Shown here one piece after another: positions 35,108-46,832 of a DNA stretch of 64,000 bases (position 1 is the first letter of the stretch; every line of letters starts with the position of its first letter). The notes beneath the pieces were generated by a model. The model did not search any database. It was given only the letters and a program-made list of their open reading frames with translations, and was not told the DNA's origin. Location: contig JAMXBB010000004.1 of the NCBI GenBank assembly GCA_024138015.1, forward strand, positions 9,041,821-9,105,820, read 5' to 3'. The DNA is from Lumnitzera littorea. Its lineage: Eukaryota; Streptophyta; Magnoliopsida; Myrtales; Combretaceae. Made by a program: the position numbers and the translations under genes.

Positions 35108-36685
35108 TTTCAATGCTTAAATAAGGGAAGGATAAATAATTGCCATAGCGAATTGATGGCAATAGGGTCTAAAGTTACCTAAGAAATACAAATAGGGTGA
35201 AATCACGCTTTATTCTCCTTGTGAAATTTAAACTTAGGCACTCAATATTCTAAGCTAAGACCTTAATCATTGAGTCATACCTTCATGGATTAACTTATAT
35301 TTCTTTGGTATAGTTCCTTTTTTTTTTTTTCCAACTACATAATTTACGTCATAGAACTAGATAGAAAATATAAAAACCAAAAGAAAGTAGTATGCATCTT
35401 AACAACCTATTATGAACTCTACTAGATTCAAATTCGACTAATTAGATGTTACACGAACTCATTCATATTTATTTTAATTGAAATAATGAAAAAATTGGTC
35501 ATTCATAAGAAAGAAAAAGATGGGTAGATGTATTTATCATATCGAATCAATCCAAGAATTAAATCAAATACGTTTCTTCTCCATCATAAGACAATTGAGA
35601 GAGAGAGAGAGACTAAAACTCCTATACAACCTCTACTATTGACCTATGGGTTAGTTGCCCTACCTACACATGATCTACCAAGTTAAGCGAGTGATAATCT
35701 ATAATAACCAATGTTTTCAAACAAAAAAATATAAAACCAATTAGAAATCCACCTAATTAAGTAAACCTTATGCGTTTCACTTTGCATTGTAAACTATGAA
35801 TGCTCTTTTAGGTTTTAGGGCATGACAATTAAAGTGTAGCTTAATCCACCAATGATTGTTTAAGTTGCAACCGTATACAACCTAAGGAAAATGGGGAGAC
35901 AACAAGATTGTCAAACTTACGATAGAATTATTAAAGGGTCTATAAAATGGGAACGTAAAATCAAAATGTAAAAACGTAAATTTCTATAACTTATGTAAAA
36001 TAGTTTTTAAAAATTGTAAATATACTTATAATAATTATTAAAAACTTAAAACACATGATGGAAATAAAAAAAAATTAAGCTCTTTTTCCATAAAAAAATT
36101 CTTAATTTATAGTCTAATATGTAGGGAATAAGAACAAGTTAGGTCGAAACTTAACTTTTTTTCATTGTTTTTTTAGGAAAAAAAAAGTAATGAATTAGAG
36201 AGAATTAAATATTTTAACTCATTTTAGATTACCAATTGAATAAATTGAAGTTATAGTTTTCCTTGAGAACTTTGCTATTAAAGCTAGAACCTAAATGAAG
36301 GCTATGAACATTAAATAATGGACTAAGAGAAAGAGAAGAAGAAAGAAAACAGAATACGATAGGAAAATGATTTAATGCCTTAATATTTAACAAATTGTAA
36401 AAGCCTAATCGTATATATTTTTTTAAAGTCCATTTAACTCATATATATATAATTAATAAACTCGATTAAAAGCGTAAATTTCTACTGAGTATAATATGTA
36501 ACCTCGATTAAAAACGTAAGTCTCAGCACAAAAACAATTTTACACATAGATTAATTTGGAAAAGCCTCACAAAATAAAAAAAAAATAATAGAAATGCATA
36601 GATAGAATTGCGATTTTGATAACTATTGGGGAAAGAAAAAAGAAGAGAAGAGGAGATTATGGAGGTACTAACAATGTGGATTGAT

Positions 36686-36767
36686 TGTTGAACAAGTAAG
36701 ATAGTTTAGTTCTAAATATTGAGCCTTGTTGAACAAGGAAGACAATTTAGTTCTAAATATTGAGCTC
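36686..36767. repeat. 41-bp tandem duplication
   Basis: TGTTGAACAAG(T/G)AAGA then A/C and a shared TTTAGTTCTAAATATTGAGC occur twice with a 41-base period. There are about four mismatches. Confidence 0.85.
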
Positions 36768-37912
36768 CATGTTAGGCTACTAGTGCTCGATGCAATTGCT
36801 TCTTTATAATTTCTTGATATTAGATTAGTTACTAATAATCAAAATTCAATTTGCTTGGTTTGACCAATTTCGAGCCCAGTACATCCACATGTAATTCGAT
36901 ATTCAAAACTATAATATGTAAGTTACATCAGTGTGATTTCTCAAACTATATACGATAAATCAGTAAACAATCCATAATCTATCTACTCAATCCTACAATA
37001 GCCAATTGATGCTTAACAGATTGCTTTGTTCTAAATTTTCTAACATAGGTTAATCCTTAACCAACTAAATTGAAATGTTATAACTTTTGTCTCCTGATTC
37101 AAGGATCATGATTCATAGCTCACTACTCCAACTAACCAAGAAAGCATACTTTTAACTATAGACTAAGATGGTGATCGCTTTACATTGTACTCTATATCTC
37201 AATCATATACTTTAAATTCAACTACACTCCTTATCATTTAAAGAATGGAATCGGTTTAGTCATACAAAATTATATGTTATTTAACATAATGCAAACATTT
37301 GGAAGATTGCCTTTTAAGGTTTCAAAATCCTCAAGAAAAACTTAAGGTTCTTCATTAGATAAGTTTGATCTACCATTATGCAAGATTGGTTGGTCATTCT
37401 TATCACCCTCTATCTATAAATCATCCTAATGTTAAAACTCTTTAGTGAGACTCTTCATCATCTTCGGACCTCTTCTTTAGATTAGGCTAAATGAGGCCCA
37501 TCAACTTCTACCTTAATTCATCTCCACATCATTCGGTTCTCAAGGGTTGGTTGTGATACTAATTGTAAAATCAAAGTTCAAAAGTAGCTAATAGCGAGCC
37601 TAACAACTAATTAGTAGATCTTTTCAACCACTAAGCTAAAAAATATTAGCTAGTGTTAAATTTATATTTACTATTTTAACCATATAAATTACTATTTATG
37701 TGAGACTTTATCTATATAAAATATCATGGTTTAGAGCCATTATACATTTTTTTCTTTAACATACTTTCCTATGAGTATTTTGACATGTTTGATAACAAAC
37801 TATTAGAACGTTATCGTAATGTGATTATGATACATTTGGTTTGTGGAATAAAATAAGATAAAAATAAAATTGTAATTCTTCATACAACGACACTCATTCC
37901 TCATAGTACCTT

Positions 37913-38764
37913 TGATGCGAACCATGACCAAGAATAAACAAAGTCGATCACTAGATGGATCCAAACTTGTAGAAAACTCAAAAAGGGTAAATAAGGGAAA
38001 GTATGAAAAGGGTAAGAAATGAAGAATGAAAAATAGTAAGCAAACTTACGAATAGGTTCAGAGGATATGATGCACCAATAAAACTTTTGAGGACTCACGG
38101 TACAATTGGATATAACGTACGAATTGGTCCAATGAAGTTACTTGCCACCTAACCTTGCTTAAGGGAAAAGATAAGAGTGATGTTGAGAATAAACAAGCAG
38201 TGTTTACGCAAGAAAGAAATTAGTTAAATGTATTGAAGGTAATTTAACCATCTTATAACTATAAGTACAGGAGTATTTATACCCATAAACTACGATAACT
38301 TGCCCAAAAAGGAAAAGACAAAAAGGACAATTCCTAAAGAAGTAACATATACGATACAAAAAGATAAAAATGAATATATAAGGAAAACAATTATTGATGC
38401 TACAGATTCTACACATGATACTGTACACATGGCGATACTACATTGGCAAAATTATTAGGAGATGCGGACAAAAAGTATGGATATATGGGTTTATCCGAGT
38501 AAGAATGACCTAGTCAGTCCGATCTCCCTCTCTCGGCTTCTTCTAAGAAACCGAGTAATTGGTCGACTCGATAATAGAGAGTAATCGTCAACTCGGCATA
38601 CTACACAATAATGGGCGATCATATGGCACGGCATTAGAAGTGACTCAGCAAGGAGATACTCAACCTCGGTAAGGGTAAGTTGAAACATTAAAATTCATCA
38701 TGCAAGCCCCTCTAGTCCTCGAACTCAGCTGCGGGTCAAGAGCCCCGTAGCTTGATTCCCATCA
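37913..38764 (-). mobile_element. Solo LTR C (852 bp), TSD ACCTT, same family as the gypsy LTR at 6984-10805
   Basis: It starts TGATGCGAACCATGACC and ends CTTGATTCCCATCA, flanked by ACCTT at 37908-37912 and 38765-38769. The ends form a TGATG/CATCA inverted repeat. Blocks shared with the other copy are AAAGTCGA near the left end, CACCTAACCTTGCTTAAG, GTATTTATACCC, and CCGTAGCTTGATTCC near the right end. The GGGTATAAATAC box on the minus strand supports minus orientation, as for the copy attached to pol. No internal sequence remains, as after LTR-LTR recombination. Minus frames 37901-38098, 38204-38428 and 38491-38688 are incidental. Confidence 0.9.
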
Positions 38765-38769
38765 ACCTT

Positions 38770-41281
38770 TGATATCTCATATGTAGATATTGAAACATGC
38801 TAGAAAATATTTAAAAAGCAATTCCTTTAGTTTTGTAGAGTAATTGAGATTTTGATGTTGCAATAATAATAATTTTGTAGAATAATTATTTCACCAACCA
38901 AATTCAAAAATAGAATTACATGGAATGATAGATGTGTTTACTTCGCTAACTGGAATTAAGGAGGAATAGAATTCCAATTCATCGAGAATAGAATAGCAAT
39001 ATAATTACTATTACATTGTTCATTTATTTAAAAACCAGCTTAAATAATAGATCCGTAATAAGATCTAAACGACTAAATTACCATTGTCTTCTTCCACATC
39101 ACCTCTTTCATGCTTCCTCTCTTTCTCCCTCTTTTGTTATCAATTCTCTTTCTTCTCTCTCTTTTATTCGATGATTCTTTGCGCCCATTTTCTCTCTCTT
39201 TCGTTCAACTCTCTTCTCTCACTTTCTCTCGCTTCTATTCAGTAACCCTCTACTATGACTTTCTCCATATTTTATTCTCGTTTTCTCTCTCTTCCCATAT
39301 TTTCTTTTCTTTTGTTTGACTTATGTATGTTGATGGTGGTTGTGGGTGCCGTGGAGGTAGTGGTGGTTTGTAGAATGGTCGCGTCTAATGATATGTGATG
39401 GTGGAGAGTGTGACGGACCATGGTGGTGTGCGGTTGGTGAACAATGGAGAATACAAGCAGAATTGAGATTTCTAGGTTCAATCTACAAGCCAATCTAACA
39501 AAATTGGGAAATGGAGTTCTTTACGGAAATCCTATTGGGGTTCAAAGACAAAATGAGCACCCTAATAGATATGCATAAAGAATAAAGAGAAATGGCCGCC
39601 AAATGAACACGCTCTATATAATAAATAGTTATTTTATTTCACCATGTAAAATTAGTTAACTTCTATTTTTCCAATCATCCATAATTCACAAGATATACGT
39701 ACCTCACTGCGCGTAATCTTAGTGCGTTGCATGAATATCAAAAAGAAAAACAATAATATCGTATCATTATCATTAACACCAATGAAATTAATTTAGCGTG
39801 TCCAAAATAGGTTTGTCTCTTGTTTAGTAGGTAGCCACTGACGAGTAAGTAATGCCAAACAAGCTCAAGATTCAAACCCCAGCAACCTTCATGGAGCCCA
39901 ACTGCTGAATTTGCGCCGTCATTGTTGTCTTGTTTTTATGGCGGTAACCTCGTCATTATGTTTAAGTATAACCGATCAATTTGTCTCCGTCAAGTGACGG
40001 CGGATTTGAAAGCTAATAGTGGAGCTTTGTCTTGTTCTGTTTTTGGAATTGGGATATTCTTTGTAAGACTTTGTTGCTTCCCCTATTTTTTATCTGAATC
40101 CTAAGTTTTCAAGACTCCAATTCTAAATAAAGGCAAAAAAAAAATGTTATCCACAACACTAGATGACTAGATATAAAGGCAATCACTACCTGAGTTTTCG
40201 CATTTTTGTTCAAGTTATACATAAAATGTAAAATTGTTAAATATCAAATCTAATCACCTTTCACTTACCGAAATTATTTATTTACCTTTATTGTTTTCAT
40301 TTGTACTCCACGACAAATGAGCCATCTATTTGAAGATGTTGAACATAATAAATTTTGTTTGATAAAAATTCTTAATTAAGCATATAATTTAGCAATTTTA
40401 AACTTTATGTTTAAAATACAACAAATAAAAGTTTGATTGGTATCTATAAACTTGGGAAAATGTAAGATTCATACGGTGATTCTAACATTATCCCACAAAT
40501 TAAAAAGAAAAAACTTTCACACACTTAATTATCGTATATAACTAGTATGGAAAAAGCTTAATTAACAACATCTTAATAACATAGATATAAATTAGATATA
40601 GATTAAGTACAGGAAAAAAATTCAATCACATTTAGGATTTGTGTGAAACCACTATATGAATGCTGTGTATTTTTTCGATTTTACATATTAAATTTGAAAT
40701 CATTAAATTCAATACTCAATTGATGAAATATTACAAATGCACTCTGAGGTTGAAAAATGATATGGTCAATAAAATAATTACTTATCAAATTCATTCTTCT
40801 CATCTTTGGGAAGATATGATGGAAAATCTATATTACTTGAACACGTGTGATGACAAACAAAATTAAGAAAGGAAAAAATCTAAAGCTGAGATAATCTTAA
40901 TATTATCCGGTGCGAATAGAATTTGGAAACAATCAAAGCACTTGACTTTATACTTATTGTTAATACTTTAGCTTTTCGTAAATAACTCAACTTTGTACAA
41001 AAGGCAAGTCAATACAGTTTTACATCACTAATGTAAAGTTCACGCCAGAACTTAAAAATTCTAAATTATTTAGGTGGCACTTTTAATGAATTTCTTAGAT
41101 TAGAATTTGCATCATACTCTATCTCTTAATATATTTCTAGTTAACTCGCCACTTTAACATTATAAGAAAATTAATGATGATAAAGACTAGGTTATATTTT
41201 AATTATGTCATACACTTTGAAAACATCAAAATTATGGACCTTATCAACACACACTTAATATGAACCCTTACGTGTGCCATA
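38770..41281. other. AT-rich intergenic region
   Basis: Contains a CT-rich tract at about 39080-39310 that produces Leu/Ser/Phe-rich frames, and a GGTGGTTGTGGGTGCCGTGG region just after it. Frames at 39922-40104 and 40660-40866 show no domains. Nothing else is recognised. Confidence 0.55.
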
Positions 41282-41286
41282 CTAAG

Positions 41287-41954
41287 TGTGGGGGTGTGAG
41301 TACAGATACAAGTGTTACGTGCGTGCCGTGTGAAAAGTCGTATTACATGTGACTAGGGAAAGAACTTGAGTGACTCACATGAGATTATCAGAAGAAAAGT
41401 GTAGGGAGGAGGAGTAAGAGTAAAAGTAAGCGATCTTAGTAAAGCTCTAACATGTATGGTAATAGGTGGAGGAGTGCGATGACCTCAAATTTCAAAATTA
41501 ATGAAGAATGGGGTGATGCTCTTAAAGTGTTTAAGTGTTTGATCTTTGATGCAAAGTAACGGCGTTAATGAGGGTTTTTCTCTTGTCCAAATAAGGAAAC
41601 GAATGGGGTATGGAGTATTTATAGGATATGGTAGGTGAATTCGATACAATGGATTGTAACGTTGATCAATGGCTATGATTGAAACCTTTTATATATAGGT
41701 ATTAAATGGGTTTTTTCTATTGGTTTAGGCTTAAATAAAGGGTTTTATATTTCATTAGTACGAGCCAAACTAAGAAATGTTGAATCGGACAAACCGATCC
41801 AACGGGTTCTACTTCAAGCCCACCATGTCAAATCTTCCTTGATCATCTCAATAATTTATAGACTTAACTCTCCGAGCCCTATCACCTTAGCCTGATGAGT
41901 TAAATCCATTTAATCAATGGGCTTGAAGCCTAATATTAAATTTGGCCCTTTACA
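41287..41954 (-). repeat. 3' LTR of the Ogre-like element (668 bp)
   Basis: Plus-strand ends are TGTGGGGGTGTGAG and TTTGGCCCTTTACA. The sense-strand promoter box CCTATAAATACT lies at about 41614-41625, matching the copy in the other LTR. It is 31 bp shorter than the 5' LTR. Confidence 0.93.
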
Positions 41955-41968
41955 TTTTACTCCCTGAC
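41955..41968 (-). other. Polypurine tract of the Ogre-like element
   Basis: The minus strand reads GGTCAGGGAGTAAAA directly before the 3' LTR start TGTAAAGGGCC. This is the expected place for the plus-strand primer. Confidence 0.75.
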
Positions 41969-44599
41969 CAAAGTTCTTCGGATGAAGTCAAACGGGTTTG
42001 GGCACCAAGTGAGCCTTTTAGATGACTCAGGCGCGTATACACTATTAAATAACTACATTGCTGCCAGATTAATTTGAGAATTGTCTTAGTATGTAAGTTC
42101 GTAGTACCTCTTAACCATATGTCGTGCCTCAGCTGGCTTAAGTCATACATTGCCCCCAAGATAACACTCTAAAATAAGTCTTCTTTAAGCTGCCTCTTCT
42201 TAAGCTGAATTTATAGGTTGAGTTCACATTGGCAATCTTGTTGAGCCGACTTTATATATCAACATTACCTTGATTTTCTTTAAATAGAGGAAAATTCTTC
42301 TTGTAGAGCTCTTCATATATACACAGTTGTCGAGTGCCTCAAATTGTGGTCACATGAGCTAAATTGCAATTAGGTGAATTTTTTCAAGAACTCAAATTTG
42401 AAAGTGGATTTTTGCAAAGGTCAATGGTGGGAGCGGAAAGTGAGGGCCGATTGGGGTACGAGGGGCGAAACCCCTCACAGTATGGACTAACTTCAATAAT
42501 ATATATATTGGTTCAAGACATAATAGCGGGCATACATCAACATTGTGTTGCTCCCCAAACTTCACAAGACCATTTCACAAGCAATTATTATTATCCCATA
42601 ATATTAAGCTCCTGGATTAACATGCCACGTCCATTCACGATATATTTTTAAGAAACACAGTGTATGGTGTACCGTAAAAGGACGGAACATTGTTTTTATA
42701 TATTTTTTGTCTTTTCACTCCATTAGTAGCTTGGCACTTGCCCCCTTAGTTTTTTTTTTTTCTTTTTCTTCTTTGTTTCCCAAAAGCAAAACGGCTCCAC
42801 CGCTCATCTAGACGCAACAACATTTGCTATATATTTTTTTATTTTCCTTTTTGTCTTCATTTGTCTCCAAACATACACAATAAGGTCTTGCATCCCTTAT
42901 CGTGTTTTGGTTTCTTCTTCCTCTTTTTCTTTATCCCCCTTTTTTTTCTCTTGATGTTGTCTGCTGCTGCTTGGAGTCTAGTCGGTGGATTGTATAGCTC
43001 AAAGCAGTGGCGTAAAAGAGGTAGCAGAAAAATTTATTCGTGATGGCATATTGTGTAAGTCTTCTTGCTTAGTTCTATTGTACTAGGATTTGATGTTCCA
43101 CCTTAGTTCAACATAGTTGTCATTACCTTGTTTAGTGGAGCTAAGCTTGGTTTTAAGCATGCTCAGCTTGTTAGAGCGATAAAGGGCTTGGTTTATTTCA
43201 TTGAAGCTCGTGTTAAGCAGTAAGCTCAAACTTTCAGCATAACTTCAAACAAAAATCTGACTTAAAGCTATTGTAATATGCTCAATAGATGTTTGAATAA
43301 CAACTGCTATTCATGTAAGTGTTCCTTCTTGTTTACTGCAGATTGGTTCGTATAGAGGTTAGCTTGGCTATATGGAGTCGCAAATTCACTATTCTTTGGG
43401 GTTACAGCATTTTTAACATCTCTAGACATTATTGATAACGCTGCTGCCTGCATTACAAATGAGCTGCTTTGATTGAATCTACTGATCCAGAAAACCGGTG
43501 AGATGTCTGTCTAGGCGACAGCAATTTACCAAAGCTCCATCTTTTTTTTTTTTTTAACTTTAGGTAGCTGTGGAGGAACACCTGTTCCATTGGTTATGTA
43601 ATCATGCTTATCTTCTTCTTCTTTTTTCAACAAGTTTCTAAGCCATTTGCTTGCTTTTACCATTTTTTTTTTTTGACACAACCAAAATAAAATGCAACTT
43701 CAATAGTTAAAAGACCTTAATGCATTTTGCAATTCAATGCTGGATTGATGTAGGGCCTTCGAGTGTTTCATTCCTCATCGCATTGGATGCCAGAAGTGAT
43801 CTACTTTGGCTTCCTTATGAATGTGTATAGTGTACTCCCCATCTTTTTTTTTTTATTTACTTGAATTTGCAAAATTGTGATTTTCTTCTCCAATCTCTGT
43901 ATTCAATCATGGTGAGTAGGCTAAACACACAGTAGCATCCTTTAGCTTCATAGCTAAGGTTCACTACTTTAGCTAAATTACTTCGCTCGATGTACTTCCT
44001 TAGGAAACAATTATAGATAGCCTTGTTAAGTAAATTTCTTGTTTTATGCACAAGAACAATATAGTGATAGTCCTATGTCAAAGTGATATAAGCATGTTGA
44101 TCAAGCTCCATTTCCCTTACCTAAGAATAGAAACTATGAGTTTTGACTTCACAAATCTCTTTACTGGCATATCATGAACTACCTTGATCAAACCTAAATT
44201 ATTTCTTTGTTTAGCTTTGTGTTTGGAGTAATGGAAACCCTTTGACCATACCAAAGCAGACATCAAGGTACATGTACCAATAAAACTAGTACACTAAAAC
44301 CAAATTCATTCTCCTTTCTAGAATACCTCACAGTGTTCAAGTGATACACAACAATGACAATAGTCTAATTGCTCATTATCTTAATCTTAATCTTGTCATA
44401 GAGAAGAATTTTCCCTTCAAGATCAAAGCTTGTTCTCATCCAGTACTAAGACCTCCCTTAACATAAACCTCCTAGGAAAATCTCCATGAATGTCATGAAC
44501 ACTATGTTGCCTTTCGTATTTCACCATGTTAAAACTAGCAATAAAACACCTTTTGGCCATCAATTTCCTCTTCTATCTGGAAAAAAAATAAAAAAAATA
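41969..44599. other. 3' region of the Ogre-like element: no recognised gene
   Basis: Several T-rich runs and short frames are present. A Leu/Phe-rich frame at 42861-43043 ends with LVGGLYSSKQWRKRGSRKIYS and is followed by GTAAGT (about 43054) and, near 43340, TTTACTGCAG. This could be a decayed exon-intron-exon structure, but I cannot identify it. (CTT)n lies at 43612-43626. Confidence 0.45.
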
Positions 44600-44993
44600 A
44601 TCATCTCTCTCAAGGGATTTATCCAATTAATCGGCACCCGAACATGGTTCATGAAAATATTCTCCAAATCCTTAACAATTTCTCCAATGGAAGGATGGTG
44701 TGCTTCATTTGGTGATACACAAATTTTGCTATACATAACAAATGGTTAATAAACATGCCTTCTATGCTTGTTGGTAGGGCAATTCTTGTATCACAAATGT
44801 CCATTATGAGTTTCCTTTCAATTATTGAACTTGCCTAATCTATTATTGAAGCTGGCTCTTTGGAGACGTCGATTACTCTCCTCCCACTAATGATCTCTAA
44901 GAGCAATACCCTAAAGGTAAACACATCAGTATTGGTGCTTAGCTTGCTAGGAGAAGTGTAACTAGGGTCCAAGTACCCTATAGTGCCTGTTGG
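44600..44993 (-). pseudogene. Fragment of a receptor-like cytoplasmic kinase gene (C-terminal kinase lobe)
   Basis: The minus-strand frame reads PTGTIGYLDPSYTSPSKLST (kinase activation-segment end), then TDVFTFRVLLLEIISGRR (subdomain IX, conserved Asp present, Gly changed to Arg), VIDVSKEPASIID and an in-frame stop, then LIMDICDTRIALP. After a frameshift it continues CVSPNEAHHPSIGEIVKDLE, the subdomain XI region. Catalytic HRD and DFG segments are not present; the match starts abruptly near 44993. This is typical of plant receptor-like cytoplasmic kinases of the At3g51990-like type, as I recall that family. It lies inside the retrotransposon on the pol strand, so it is either captured host sequence or a remnant of a nested insertion. 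Confidence 0.8.
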
Positions 44994-45305
44994 TCATGTC
45001 TTCAATTCTTTGAATATGAATGTTTAAATTTAGTTGACCATATTTTTTGCTTAACACAAGAGACCGTTGTTTGCTTGACTTAAAATGTTAAGAATCTTGT
45101 ATATAACCCAAACTTATGTGTTTTCTTCGACTCCAATATTTCTTCTCCATGTAATGAGTAATGAGATAGTTTCCACTACCTAACACATTTGTTCTTGTAA
45201 TTTTATTCGTGCTTTGATGTGTGTCTTCGGGTAATTAAAGTTTTGTAGTTGACATCTCCTCATTGTTCATGCTTTGTAGGTAGCATAATCAATATTTGAG
45301 AATTT

Positions 45306-45541
45306 GGTTTAAAGAGGATTTCTTTACCGCCTAAATTGTAGTTGCCTGCAGTAAAAGGCCAAAAGTCTACAATCATAACTTGAGGACTACATCTCGAACT
45401 AGCAACAGTCAGCAAATCAACATGGTTTAAAGAAGGTAGACTCTTTACCGCCCAAACCATGATTGTCTGCCAACCAAGGTTCAAGAGTTTGTAGTCATGG
45501 CTTGAGTACCAATCTTCATCAACGGGTGATAGCAAAGAGGT
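45306..45541. repeat. 118-bp tandem duplication in the Ogre-like 3' region
   Basis: GGTTTAAAGA, CTTTACCGCC, GTAGTCAT/CAATCATAACTTGAG and GAGTACCAATC-type blocks occur in the same order from 45306 and from 45424. The copies are clearly diverged. The minus frame 45260-45535 runs across both and is probably incidental. Confidence 0.7.
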
Positions 45542-45559
45542 ATAACACTTAGTTCATAT

Positions 45560-46660
45560 GTGGCCTCCTTTTGTAACCTTCATAAAGATAATTGCAACTT
45601 GTAACATGAATTGAACATGAGTTTCGAATCGTAGGGGCATGCATGCACGAGTACACAAGAGTTGAGCACATACAATTTGGACACGAGTCTAAGACATAAG
45701 CATATGAGAGTAACACGCTTGAGTTTGACATAACCTCCCTTTAACCTAAGCACCCGTAAGGTGATACGTAAAATGAACTTCACTGTCCTTCAATACAAAC
45801 ACTCATGGAATAATCATGTAGAAGAACTATGAGGACTCTACATAACCATAAAATGTGAATTTGAACATAAACCTTGAACATAAGCGCATAAGAGTAGAGC
45901 GTAAGTTCATGAGCTCAACGTATATGAATGAGACATAAATCTTACACTTGAACATACAAGGATTAAACACTTCAATTCAACATAGCCTCTTTGGCACGAG
46001 CATATGTCTAACATGAGCACTTTTATACTTTCTATACAAGTACACGTGAGTTGAGTATAACACTTTTACTATTTAAGCTGAACATGAGTTTCGTCATATG
46101 TATTAAACATAAGCTTTGATACATAAGCCTTGATCATGAGTGAACATAAACGTCACATCGGAATCTTGAACACGATAGTGAATATGAGTCCTTGCACTTG
46201 AGGTCAACCTCAAACTTGACATGATCTCAAAACATAACATGAGCCTTGAATGTAAAATAAGTCTTGAACATATCATGAGTCTTGAGCATGATACGACGTG
46301 AGGTCTAAGCATGATATGAGACCTAAACATCACATAACCCATGAACACAACATTAAGTATGAATGTCATGCGAGGTGTAAACACCACCTAACTCCTAAAC
46401 ACGATGTAATGCTTGAGCATGACATAGGCCTTAACTCCATAGCACTTGATACATGAGTAGTGAGCAAGTAGTCAAATTATGAGCTTTCTTAACATAAATG
46501 TGAAAAGACACCAGCTCATTGCACGAACTAAGCATAAGGCTTTGAATATTAATCTTCTAACATGAACACATACTGGAAAACATCATTTAAATGTCATCAT
46601 AAGCATGTGAGTTAGGCGTAGTATCACTAATCTCATGTGTGAATTACGTATTGTCATCAT
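45560..46660. repeat. Degenerate GAACATGAG-type repeat region
   Basis: Words such as GAACATGAGT, AACATAAGC, CTTGAACAT, CATGAGTCTTGA and CATGATATGAG recur every 15-40 bases throughout about 1.1 kb, with no fixed period. Tandem and near-tandem repeats are known to accumulate in the 3' untranslated region of Tat-lineage elements. The long minus frame 46103-46387 is a by-product. Confidence 0.7.
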
Positions 46661-46832
46661 ATATTGTAAGAGTCCTTATGCATATATGTCATCTCTAGTT
46701 TTTGTAATTGGATGTCATACTTTTTTAATGCACCTTACTTCTACTGACCCTCTTACTTGCCTTCATTTATAGGTGCTCACTTTCTTTCATACTTGCATAC
46801 AAACATTACTGCTATCTTTAGGGGTTATCAAC

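Larger units (their letters stand above)
31035..37912. other. AT-rich intergenic region
   Basis: No gene is supported. It holds the upstream flank of the WVD2-LIKE gene, including a CT run at 31252-31266, then very AT-rich DNA. Between 32700 and 33000, TE-like words such as ATTAAGGACTAAATATA occur. Two near-identical words, CACTTAAGTAGGTTGC and CACTTAAGTAAGTTGC, lie about 25 bases apart near 34828-34866. The frame 31583-31837 is hydrophobic and Phe/Ile-rich and is not convincing. Confidence 0.6.

Noticed and set aside
39850..39910. tRNA-like TTCAAACCCCAGCAACC segment
   Set aside because: Only a T-arm-like string; no acceptor, D or anticodon arms at the required distances.
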